NCBI RefSeq assembly: GCF_017876435.1
Contig: NZ_JAGIOA010000001.1
Location: 930,001 to 994,000, forward strand
From: Microbacterium phyllosphaerae
GTDB taxonomy: Bacteria; Actinomycetota; Actinomycetes; Actinomycetales; Microbacteriaceae
Direction of reading: 5' to 3'
DNA length: 64,000 bases
The position numbers and the translations under genes are program-made. Under the pieces are notes generated by a model, which saw nothing but the letters and a program-made list of their open reading frames with translations, ran no database searches and was not told the origin of the DNA. How positions within the stretch are numbered: the first letter of the stretch is position 1; each line of letters opens with the position of its first letter. Below, piece by piece: positions 54,465-61,710 of this stretch.

Positions 54465-54806
54465 ATGACGCTTCCGGTGACCCTCGCAGACACGGCCTGC
54501 TGCGCGCCGCGCACGGCATCCGCTCTGCCCCTCGCCGAGGCTGAGCGCATCGCCCGGCTGTTCAAAGCTCTCGGTGACCCGACGCGCATCCGCCTGCTCT
54601 CGCTGATCTCGTCGGCCGACGGCGGCGAGGCCTGCATCTGCGATCTCACCGACCCGGTCGGTCTCTCGCAGGGAACCGTGTCTCACCACATGAAGCTGCT
54701 GGCCGACGCCGGCCTCGTCACTCGCGAGCAGCGCGGCAAGTGGGCCTACTTCGCCCTGGCGGACGGCGCGCTCGACGCGGCAGGAGAGGCGTTGCGCGGC
54801 GTCTGA
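54465..54806 (+). CDS. arsR: ArsR-family metalloid-responsive repressor
   Basis: 113 aa winged-helix protein: FKALGDPTRIRLLSLISSAD, then CICDLTDPVGLSQGTVSHHM (recognition helix) and REQRGKWAYFALADGAL. Candidate arsenite ligands are the vicinal Cys12-Cys13 near the N-terminus and the Cys pair in ACICDL. This layout with N-terminal cysteines fits actinobacterial ArsR proteins in which they complete the As(III) site. It should repress the divergent flavoprotein-ArsC gene. Confidence 0.92.
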   Translation: MTLPVTLADTACCAPRTASALPLAEAERIARLFKALGDPTRIRLLSLISSADGGEACICDLTDPVGLSQGTVSHHMKLLADAGLVTREQRGKWAYFALADGALDAAGEALRGV

Positions 54807-54826
54807 ATTCCTCAGGTGGTGCCGGA

Positions 54827-54832
54827 TACGCT
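54827..54832 (+). promoter_or_regulatory. -10 box of the 57-aa ORF (leaderless)
   Basis: TACGCT, then 6 nt, then the ATG. Confidence 0.45.
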
Positions 54833-54838
54833 GGTCCC

Positions 54839-55012
54839 ATGGCCCTCCTCTCGATCGCCGGTTCGGCGCGCGCTCCGCATGAGCTGCGCTCGGCGACGCC
54901 GATGAAGGAATGGATGCGCGTCGTGATGCACCCGGGCACGAACGGCTGGACCAGTGTGTGGGGCACCCTCTCGCACGGCGAGATCGCGGGCTGCCCGCCG
55001 CCACGCGGCTAG
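54839..55012 (+). CDS. 57-aa hypothetical protein upstream of nhaA
   Basis: It begins MALLSIAGSARAPHELRSAT and continues PMKEWMRVVMHPGTNGWTSV. It has no membrane helix or signal peptide, and one Cys near the C-terminus. The only positive evidence is the TACGCT box exactly 6 nt before the ATG, the same arrangement as many leaderless genes here. It might be a small regulatory or leader ORF for nhaA, which starts 66 bp after it. No family is recognised. Confidence 0.45.
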   Translation: MALLSIAGSARAPHELRSATPMKEWMRVVMHPGTNGWTSVWGTLSHGEIAGCPPPRG

Positions 55013-55039
55013 ACCACGCCTCACTCGGGGCGGTGGTCT
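55011..55039 (+). terminator. Hairpin between the 57-aa ORF and nhaA
   Basis: AGACCACGCC pairs with GGCGGTGGTCT with one bulged base. It overlaps the stop codon of the small ORF and ends 39 bp before the nhaA start, which suggests an attenuator-like element. Confidence 0.5.
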
Positions 55040-55078
55040 CCTGCGCCATCCACCCCTTCTTCCGCGTGAGGTCTTGCC

Positions 55079-56341
55079 GTGTCCACTTCTCCTACCCGTC
55101 CCCGCCTCCGTCTGGCTCCGCACGAGCTGTGGCGGGGCATCCGCTCCAACGCCCGCAGTGATGTCCTCGGCGGATCGCTCCTGCTCGCCGCCACCGTCGC
55201 GGCCCTGATCCTCGCCAACACCCCCGCGGTGTCCTGGTACGAGTCCGTGCGCGACTTCATCTTCGGGATTCCCGAGCTGCACCTCGAACTCAGCGTCGGA
55301 GCCTGGGCGGCCGACGGCCTATTGGCGATCTTCTTCTTCGTCGTCGGCCTCGAGCTGAAAGAGGAGTTCGTCACCGGCCGCTTGCGCGATCCGCGTCAGG
55401 CGGCGCTGCCGATCGCTGCGGCTGTCGGCGGTGTCATCGTGCCCGCCGTCATCTTCGCGGTGATCAACATGGGCGACGGCGACGCACTGCGCGGATGGGC
55501 GATTCCGACGGCGACGGACATCGCCTTCGCCGTCGCCGTGATCGCCGTCGTCGGCAAGTTCCTGCCTCCCGCCCTCCGTGTCTTCCTGCTGACGCTGGCG
55601 ATCATCGATGATCTGATCGCGATCACCATCATCGCGACGTTCTACACCGATTCGATCAGCTTTCCGTGGCTCGCTCTCGCGCTGTTGCCGCTCGCCGGGT
55701 TCGCGTTCCTCGTCCAGAAGGGCGTGCGCGCGTGGTGGATCCTGCTGCCACTCGCCGTTGCCGTGTGGGTGTGCATCCATGCCGCCGGCATCCACGCCAC
55801 CGTCGCGGGTGTGCTGCTCGGCTTCGTCGTTCCCGTCGTGCCCACGGAGCGCGCGCGCGTGCCCGCCGGAGAGGATGCCGAGGGCCAGCCGCTGTACGAC
55901 GGCCTCGCACCGCACTTCGCCGATCGGTGGGGTGTCGTCGCGACGCTGTTCGCGGTTCCGGTGTTCGCCTTCTTCGCCGCCGGCGTGACGATCGGCGGGC
56001 TGGAGGGGCTGGGATCCGCCCTGACCGACCCGATCGCGATCGGGATCATCGTCGGACTCGTCGCCGGCAAGCCGATCGGGATCCTGGCGACGACCTTCGT
56101 GCTGAGCCGAGTGCCCGCCCTTCGACTCGACGAGACTCTGCGGTGGCCCGACCTGACGGGCATGGCCTTCGTCGCCGGAATCGGGTTCACCGTCTCGCTG
56201 CTGGTCGGAGAACTCGCCTACGGGTCGAGTTCCGTCGCCGATGAGCACGTCAAGATCGGCGTGCTCCTGGGATCCCTCATCGCGGCGGTGATCGGCGGAG
56301 CGATGCTCGCGAGGCGCAGTTCCCGTTCTCGTCGCTCGTAA
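55079..56341 (+). CDS. nhaA: Na+/H+ antiporter NhaA
   Basis: 420 aa with about twelve membrane helices. FFFVVGLELKEEFVTGRLRD, ATDIAFAVAVIAVVGKFLP and FLLTLAIIDDLIAITIIATF are NhaA hallmarks; the DD of AIIDDLIAI is the ion-binding aspartate pair. It exports Na+ in exchange for protons. The GTG start has a GTGAGG sequence 8 nt upstream. Confidence 0.94.
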   Translation: MSTSPTRPRLRLAPHELWRGIRSNARSDVLGGSLLLAATVAALILANTPAVSWYESVRDFIFGIPELHLELSVGAWAADGLLAIFFFVVGLELKEEFVTGRLRDPRQAALPIAAAVGGVIVPAVIFAVINMGDGDALRGWAIPTATDIAFAVAVIAVVGKFLPPALRVFLLTLAIIDDLIAITIIATFYTDSISFPWLALALLPLAGFAFLVQKGVRAWWILLPLAVAVWVCIHAAGIHATVAGVLLGFVVPVVPTERARVPAGEDAEGQPLYDGLAPHFADRWGVVATLFAVPVFAFFAAGVTIGGLEGLGSALTDPIAIGIIVGLVAGKPIGILATTFVLSRVPALRLDETLRWPDLTGMAFVAGIGFTVSLLVGELAYGSSSVADEHVKIGVLLGSLIAAVIGGAMLARRSSRSRRS

Positions 56342-56378
56342 CGCAGCCCGCGCGGACGCAGCATCTGATCGTCGAGGG

Positions 56379-57389
56379 TCAGGGAACCAGCCGCGCGGTC
56401 GTTCCTCGCACGTTCAGTTCGTAGGGGAGTGCCGCGGGGATGCCGGCGGCGTCACCCTCGGCGAGCTTGGCGAGCACGGCATCCGCTGCCCGCTCGCCCT
56501 GCCCGAGAGGGAACTGGTCGACGGTCGTGAGGCGGAAGAACTCACCGAGCTCATGGCCGTCGATGCCGACGATCGAAAGGTCTTCGGGCACAGCGAAGCC
56601 GAGGTCGCGCGCGGCGAGCAGGGCGCCGATGGCCATCTCGTCGGATGCGGCGAACACGGCGGTGGGCCGAGGGCCGGGGCGGCCGAGCAGCTGTTTCGCG
56701 GCGCGGTAGCCGCCCTCGACCGTGAAGTCGGCGGGTTCGAGGAAGGCGGGATTCAGCGGGATGCCGGCCTTCGCCAGCGCCTTCTCGAAACCCAGACGAC
56801 GGTTCGTCGGGATGTGGAAGTCGATGTCGAACTCGGGGTTCGCCCCGATGTGCGCGATGTCGTGGTGGCCCAGGCTGATCAGGTGCTCCGTGGCGAGCTG
56901 GGCGACGGCGACGTCGTCGACCGTGAGGGTGTCGAGCTTCGGGTTCGGTCCGCCGATCGCGATCACCGGCAGGCCCAGGTCGAGCAGGTACTGCGTCTCG
57001 TCGTCGTCGAGCTCGATCGACACCGCGATCACGGCGTCCACCCGCTGGCGACGGAGGAAGGTGTCGAACACGTGCCGGCGCACGTCTTTGTCGGCGGTGA
57101 TGTTGTAGAGCGTGATGTCGTAGCCCTCGCGCATCAGCGCGGCCGACACCCCCGACAGCACGGTGCTGAAGAACCAGCGGTCGAGGAAGGGCACCACCAC
57201 GCCGATGTTGCGCGTGCGGCCGGATGCCAGGCTCGAGGCCCGAGACGACACCACGTAGCCGAGCGCCGTTGCGGCCTCCTGCACTCGCAGGCGCGCGGAC
57301 TCCGACACATGGCCTCGTCCGCTCAGCGCGCGCGAGACCGTGGCCGTCGACACCCCGGCGAGCCGGGCGACCTCGTCGATGCTCGCCAT
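56379..57389 (-). CDS. LacI-family regulator, probably of the alpha-glucosidase gene
   Basis: 336 aa. The helix-turn-helix MASIDEVARLAGVSTATVSR is at the N-terminus, followed by the periplasmic-binding-protein-like domain with AVFAASDEMAIGALLAARDL and SIVGIDGHELGEFFRLTTVD. It lies directly downstream of the GH13 gene on the same strand. The site upstream of that gene (TGCAAACGCTTACA) fits a LacI-family repressor. AGAGAGGA precedes the ATG. Confidence 0.92.
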   Translation of the reverse strand: MASIDEVARLAGVSTATVSRALSGRGHVSESARLRVQEAATALGYVVSSRASSLASGRTRNIGVVVPFLDRWFFSTVLSGVSAALMREGYDITLYNITADKDVRRHVFDTFLRRQRVDAVIAVSIELDDDETQYLLDLGLPVIAIGGPNPKLDTLTVDDVAVAQLATEHLISLGHHDIAHIGANPEFDIDFHIPTNRRLGFEKALAKAGIPLNPAFLEPADFTVEGGYRAAKQLLGRPGPRPTAVFAASDEMAIGALLAARDLGFAVPEDLSIVGIDGHELGEFFRLTTVDQFPLGQGERAADAVLAKLAEGDAAGIPAALPYELNVRGTTARLVP

Positions 57390-57409
57390 GCGATTCCTCT
57401 CTGGGTCGC

Positions 57410-57466
57410 TCCGGTCGCAGTTCGTGCCGTCTGGCTGTGCCGTGGGCGGGGCGAACTGCGACCGGA
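57410..57466. repeat. Intergenic inverted repeat, TCCGGTCGCA family, copy 2
   Basis: TCCGGTCGCAGTTCG and CGAACTGCGACCGGA are perfect 15-bp arms. Measured from the 10-bp core arms the spacer is 37 bp, identical to the copy near 25.1 kb. It lies between the GH13 stop and the LacI start and can form a strong hairpin. Confidence 0.85.
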
Positions 57467-57479
57467 ACGGGGTGCGACG

Positions 57480-59141
57480 TTACGCCGTGGTGTACCAGAC
57501 AGCGGTGTCGACGGGAACGGCGCCGCCGTCGAACGCTTGGCTCTGCAGGATCACGAACGCGTTGGCCGGCAGCGGCAGCGGCTCGGTGCCCAGGTTCGCG
57601 AGCACGTGCACGTCGCCTCGGCGGAATGCCACCGCATCCGCTCCCGCGTCTTCCCACACCAGCGATCCGCTGCCGAAGCCGTATTCGCGGCGTCCGGCGA
57701 GCAGGCGCTTGTAGAGCGCGAGCGTCGACGCGGGGTCGACCTCCTCGACGTCACGCGAGTACGACGCCCAGTCGGCCGGCTGCGGCAGCCACGAAGCGCC
57801 GGTCTCGTTGAAGCCGAACGCCGGAGCGTCGGCCTCCCAGGGCAGCGGCACGCGGCATCCGTCGCGCCCGTAGCGCTCGCCGTTGGTGCGGAACCAGGTC
57901 GGGTCCTGACGGAACGCGTCGGGGATCTCCATCGCCTCGGGCAGGCCCAGCTCCTCACCCTGGTACAGGTACGCGGATCCGGGGAGCGCGAGCATCACTG
58001 TCGTCGCCGCGCGGGCGCGGGCGAGGCCGATCGCAGTGTCGGGCTTGTGCGGGGTGTTCGGGCCGATGCCCTCACCCTGCGGGTTGTCGTCGGTCAGCGC
58101 GAGGCGGGAGGCGTGACGCACGACATCGTGGTTCGACAGCACCCAGGTGCTGGGAGCGCCGACGGCACCGAACGCGTCGAGCGACTCGCGGATGACGTCG
58201 CCCAGGGCCTTCGCATCCCACTCCGTCATCAGGTACGGGAAGTTGAAGGTCTGGTGCATCTCGTCGGGGCGCACCCAGAGGGCGGTCTGCTTCAGCGTCG
58301 GCATCCACGCCTCGCCGCACAGGGCGCGATCGCCGTCGTACTCGGCGAGCACCCGGTGCCAGTCGCGGTAGATCTCGTGCACGCCGTCCTGGCCCCAGTA
58401 CGGCACGTTCGCCTCGCCGCCACCCATCGAGTCGGCGTCTGCCGGCGGGGTGTAGTCGGGCAGGCCGTCGGCCTTGATCATGCCGTGCGCCACGTCGACG
58501 CGGAAGCCGTCGACACCGCGGTCGAGCCAGAAGCGCAGGATCGAGCGGAACTCCTCGCGGACCTCTTCGTTGTTCCAGTCGAAGTCGGGCTGCGTGGGGT
58601 CGAAGATGTGCAGGTACCACTGGCCGGGGGTGCCGTCGGCCTCCGTGATGCGCTCCCACATGCCGCCGCCGAAGACAGACTCCCAGTTGTTCGGGGGCAG
58701 CTCTCCGTTCTTCCCCTTGCCGTCGCGGAAGATGTACCGCGCGCGCTCAGGGCTGCCGGGGGCTGCCTTCAGGGCCTCCTGGAACCAGGCGTGCTGCGCC
58801 GACGAGTGGTTCGGGACCAGGTCGACCACGACGCGGATGCCGCGCGTGTGCGCCTCGTTCAGCATCGTGTCGAAGTCGTCGAGCGTGCCGAAGAGCGGGT
58901 CGACGTCGCGGTAGTCGGCCACGTCGTAGCCGGCGTCGCGCTGCGGGCTCGTCATGAACGGGCTCAGCCAGATCGCATCGACGCCGAGCTCCTTGAGGGA
59001 GTCGAGTCGGCTGGTGATGCCGGGCAGGTCGCCGATGCCGTCGCCCGAGGCGTCGGCGAACGAACGGGGGTAGATCTGGTAGATGACCGCGCTGCGCCAC
59101 CACTCGGAACCGGGGGCTGCGATCTGCTCAAGCTGTGCCAT
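57480..59141 (-). CDS. GH13 alpha-glucosidase (oligo-1,6-glucosidase/MalL type)
   Basis: 553 aa, cytoplasmic. Conserved GH13 regions are DLVPNHSS, GFRVDVAHG with nucleophile Asp216, CGEAWM with acid/base Glu277, and LSNHDV with Asp339. The N-terminus WWRSAVIYQIYPRSFADASG is typical of alpha-glucosidases acting on maltose, isomaltose, sucrose or trehalulose. Transcription appears leaderless from TAATCT, with a LacI-type site directly upstream of the -10 box. Confidence 0.93.
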   Translation of the reverse strand: MAQLEQIAAPGSEWWRSAVIYQIYPRSFADASGDGIGDLPGITSRLDSLKELGVDAIWLSPFMTSPQRDAGYDVADYRDVDPLFGTLDDFDTMLNEAHTRGIRVVVDLVPNHSSAQHAWFQEALKAAPGSPERARYIFRDGKGKNGELPPNNWESVFGGGMWERITEADGTPGQWYLHIFDPTQPDFDWNNEEVREEFRSILRFWLDRGVDGFRVDVAHGMIKADGLPDYTPPADADSMGGGEANVPYWGQDGVHEIYRDWHRVLAEYDGDRALCGEAWMPTLKQTALWVRPDEMHQTFNFPYLMTEWDAKALGDVIRESLDAFGAVGAPSTWVLSNHDVVRHASRLALTDDNPQGEGIGPNTPHKPDTAIGLARARAATTVMLALPGSAYLYQGEELGLPEAMEIPDAFRQDPTWFRTNGERYGRDGCRVPLPWEADAPAFGFNETGASWLPQPADWASYSRDVEEVDPASTLALYKRLLAGRREYGFGSGSLVWEDAGADAVAFRRGDVHVLANLGTEPLPLPANAFVILQSQAFDGGAVPVDTAVWYTTA

Positions 59142-59147
59142 GGCAAC

Positions 59148-59153
59148 AGATTA
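59148..59153 (-). promoter_or_regulatory. -10 box of the GH13 gene (leaderless)
   Basis: TAATCT on the minus strand, then 6 nt, then the ATG. Confidence 0.55.
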
Positions 59154-59154
59154 G

Positions 59155-59168
59155 TGCAAACGCTTACA
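59155..59168. promoter_or_regulatory. LacI-type operator of the GH13 gene
   Basis: TGCAAACGCTTACA matches the general LacI/CcpA-like palindrome TGnAAnCGnTnnCA and abuts the -10 box, a position that blocks RNA polymerase. Confidence 0.65.
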
Positions 59169-59279
59169 TGATTGCCAGGGCCGGAATCGAATCGATTCGG
59201 GGAAGCGATATTCCGCGGCGCTTCAGGCCGCCTTGCAGCCCGGGAGTATGCTTCGGGCATCCGAGCACTGGAGGCTGTC

Positions 59280-59708
59280 ATGGTTCCCGAGATCAACTAC
59301 TGGGCGGTCCTCATCGCCACGGCGTCGAGCATGATCGTCGGCACGGTCTGGTACTCGCCGAAGGTGTTCGGCACACGCTGGTCGAAGCTCGCGAACGTCG
59401 ACATGGATCGCCCGGGTTCGAGCGCGACCATGGCGATCATCACGACCGTGATCGTGAGCTTCATCACGTCGTGGGTGCTCGCCGGGGCATCCGCCATCGC
59501 CTGGCACTTCTACGAGGGCTCGTTCTTCTGGGCGGCGGTGGTGACGGGCGTGCTGCTGTGGGCAGGGTTCACGGCGGCCCGTTTCATCACGCACGACGCG
59601 TTCGAGGGGCGCCCGACGGCACTGACCACGATGAACATCGCGCACGAGCTCGTCACGATCGTGGTCATGGCGGTGCTCATCGGGGTGTGGCCGCCGGCAC
59701 TCGGCTAG
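59280..59708 (+). CDS. DUF1761-like small membrane protein
   Basis: 142 aa with four predicted membrane helices. The N-terminus NYWAVLIATASSMIVGTVWY SPKVFG, the W-x-SP motif and LLWAGFTAARFITHDAFEGR are features of the DUF1761 family, whose function is unknown. CTGGAGG precedes the ATG. Its stop overlaps the convergent VOC gene by 4 nt. Confidence 0.8.
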   Translation: MVPEINYWAVLIATASSMIVGTVWYSPKVFGTRWSKLANVDMDRPGSSATMAIITTVIVSFITSWVLAGASAIAWHFYEGSFFWAAVVTGVLLWAGFTAARFITHDAFEGRPTALTTMNIAHELVTIVVMAVLIGVWPPALG

Positions 59709-60151
59709 ATCCCCGGGTTCTTCGTCAGATCCTGCGCGAGCATCACGAGGATGCCGCTGGGTCCGCGCAGGTACGTGAGCTTGTAGACGCCCTGGTAGTT
59801 CGCGACGCCGCGGAGGGGACGGCAGCCGTGCCGGGCGGCGATGGCGAGCGACTCGTCGATGTCGTCGACCGAGAACGCGACCCGGTGCATCCCGATCTCG
59901 TTCGGCAGCGTCGGCTCGGTCTCGATCGCCTCGGGGTGGATGTACTCGAAGAGCTCGAGCTGACCGTGCCCGTCGGGGGTCTGCAGCACGGCGATCCTGG
60001 CGTGGTTGCCGTCGAGCCCGACGGCGGTGTCGGCCCACTCGCCGCTCACCTCGTCGCGCCCCATGACCGTGAGGCCGAGGTCGGTGAAGAAGGCGATGGT
60101 CGCCTCGAGGTCGCGCACGGCGATGCCGACGTTCTCCAGTGTGATGGGCAT
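59705..60151 (-). CDS. VOC-superfamily protein (glyoxalase/dioxygenase fold)
   Basis: 148 aa with two beta-alpha-beta-beta-beta modules: LENVGIAVRDLEATIAFFTD and GMHRVAFSVDDIDESLAIAA. Possible metal ligands are the Glu of LELFEYIHPE and His90-region residues of the second module. The substrate is unknown. TAGCAT 6 nt before the ATG suggests a leaderless transcript. Confidence 0.88.
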   Translation of the reverse strand: MPITLENVGIAVRDLEATIAFFTDLGLTVMGRDEVSGEWADTAVGLDGNHARIAVLQTPDGHGQLELFEYIHPEAIETEPTLPNEIGMHRVAFSVDDIDESLAIAARHGCRPLRGVANYQGVYKLTYLRGPSGILVMLAQDLTKNPGI

Positions 60152-60157
60152 GGCCGG

Positions 60158-60163
60158 ATGCTA
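60158..60163 (-). promoter_or_regulatory. -10 box of the VOC gene (leaderless)
   Basis: TAGCAT on the minus strand, then 6 nt, then the ATG. Confidence 0.45.
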
Positions 60164-60311
60164 CCCGCGATGCCGGACATCGCAGAAGCGGCAAGATCTA
60201 GACCTTTGCCACTTCCGAAGAGACTTCCTGGTATGCCAGCATTTTGCTCGTGACCTCCTGGTCGCCTGCGGGGCCCGCACTCGGACCGCTGTTCAGACCG
60301 AGGGGGTCAGC

Positions 60312-61577
60312 ATGTCGGGTTCCACGCGCCGTTCGGCTCCGTGGGTGATCGCTGCCGCACTCGTCGCAGCGGCGCTGGTCGCCGGCGCTGCATCCGCTGC
60401 ATCCGGCGATGCGACGCCGGACGACCCGACCGCGGCAGGTGCCGCCCCCGATCCCACGCTGTCGGTCTCGCTGGCCTACGAGTTCCTCGACGCGCGTGTC
60501 GACGAGTTCTGCGACGGCGCGGGCCACTGCCTGCCTCGCAGCTACCAGGGCGGGTTCTTCACCGACCTGCCGACCTGGGACTTCACGCCCTCCTTCGTCT
60601 ACGACGACGCTCTCGTCGTCATCGCGTACACGGCTCGGGGCCTTCCCGACGACATCCGCCGCGCGCAGGCGGTCGGCGACACCCTGCTGTTCGTGCAGGA
60701 CGAGGACCCGATCGGCGACGGGCGCGTGCGCACCTCGTACGAACCGCACGGCATCCGGCAGGGGCGGGTCGAGATCACCGGCCCCGGCACCTTCACCGGC
60801 AACCAGGCCTGGGTGGGCATGGCACTCACGCGGCTCTTCCACGCGACGGGAGAGCAGAAGTACCTCGACGGCGCGGTGCGGATCGCGCAGTGGATCCAGA
60901 GGAACACCGCCGACATGAGCCGTGCCCCCTACGGCTACACGGGCGGGCAGCTCGAAGACGGCACCTCGCTCGTGTGGAAGTCGACCGAGCACAACAGCGA
61001 CATCTCCGGATTCTTCACCCAGCTCGCGCAGCTCACCGGTGACCCCGTCTGGGCTGACCGTGCTGCGGTCGCCACCGACTTCGTCGCCGCGATGCAGAGC
61101 GCGGACGGCCACGTCGACACGGGGACGCTCCTGGACGGCTCCACCGTGAACACCCACCCGGTGCCCCTGGACTCGCAGACCTGGACCTCGCTCGCGACCG
61201 GCGACGCCCGATACGACGCGGCACTCGACTGGACCCTCGCGAACCTCATCGCCACCGACGGTCAGTACCAGGGGCCGTCGATCAGCGACACCGACGTGTC
61301 GAAGGTGTGGTTCGAGGGCAGTGGCCACCTGGCGCTGGCCCTCAAGCTGCGGAATGGTGCGGGCGACGCGGATCGCGCCGAGGCGTTGCTCGACAGCATC
61401 CGCCTCGGGCAGCGCGATGCGGCGAACGGTGACGGCAAGGGCATCGTCGCGACCTCGACCGACGGCCTCGACTCGGGTTTCGGTGACCTCTACTACGCGA
61501 GCCTGCACACCGGTGCGACGGCCTGGTACCTGCTCGCCGCCGCCGGCGACAACCCGTTCAGCCTTCCGGTCGACTGA
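60312..61577 (+). CDS. Secreted six-hairpin (alpha/alpha-barrel) glycosidase-like protein
   Basis: 421 aa with a signal peptide (SAPWVIAAALVAAALVAGAA, cleavage near SAA). The mature part shows repeated paired helices with Gly/Trp-rich loops: FVYDDALVVIAYTARGLPDD, GNQAWVGMALTRLFHATGEQ, YGYTGGQLEDGTSLVWKSTE and LYYASLHTGATAWYLLAAAG. This pattern fits six-hairpin glycosidase-type enzymes. The WKSTEHN motif may hold catalytic or binding residues. Substrate and exact family are not assigned; it lies between carbohydrate genes but is not clearly in an operon with them. Confidence 0.65.
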   Translation: MSGSTRRSAPWVIAAALVAAALVAGAASAASGDATPDDPTAAGAAPDPTLSVSLAYEFLDARVDEFCDGAGHCLPRSYQGGFFTDLPTWDFTPSFVYDDALVVIAYTARGLPDDIRRAQAVGDTLLFVQDEDPIGDGRVRTSYEPHGIRQGRVEITGPGTFTGNQAWVGMALTRLFHATGEQKYLDGAVRIAQWIQRNTADMSRAPYGYTGGQLEDGTSLVWKSTEHNSDISGFFTQLAQLTGDPVWADRAAVATDFVAAMQSADGHVDTGTLLDGSTVNTHPVPLDSQTWTSLATGDARYDAALDWTLANLIATDGQYQGPSISDTDVSKVWFEGSGHLALALKLRNGAGDADRAEALLDSIRLGQRDAANGDGKGIVATSTDGLDSGFGDLYYASLHTGATAWYLLAAAGDNPFSLPVD

Positions 61578-61600
61578 CCGGCGCTCCGCGCCCGCGGTAT

Positions 61601-61674
61601 CTCGGGAGGAGAACTCGTCTTCGGGAGGAGAGATCTCGAGGATCCCCCCTCCCGAGGGTCGGAGTTCCTCCCGT
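61601..61674. terminator. Inverted/direct repeat terminator between convergent genes
   Basis: TCGGGAGGAGA occurs twice in direct orientation (61602 and 61622). CCTCCCGAG (61649-61657) and CGGAGTTCCTCCCG (61661-61674) are complementary to them, so two mutually exclusive stems can form. It separates the secreted-protein gene from the convergent GH20 gene. Confidence 0.65.
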
Positions 61675-61710
61675 GGGCGAGGGTTTCGCCCGAACAGGTG
61701 CGGAGAGCGA

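Noticed and set aside
56553..59171. An 872-codon open frame antisense to the LacI and GH13 genes
   Set aside because: Low-complexity shadow. The minus-strand genes carry intact catalytic and helix-turn-helix motifs.
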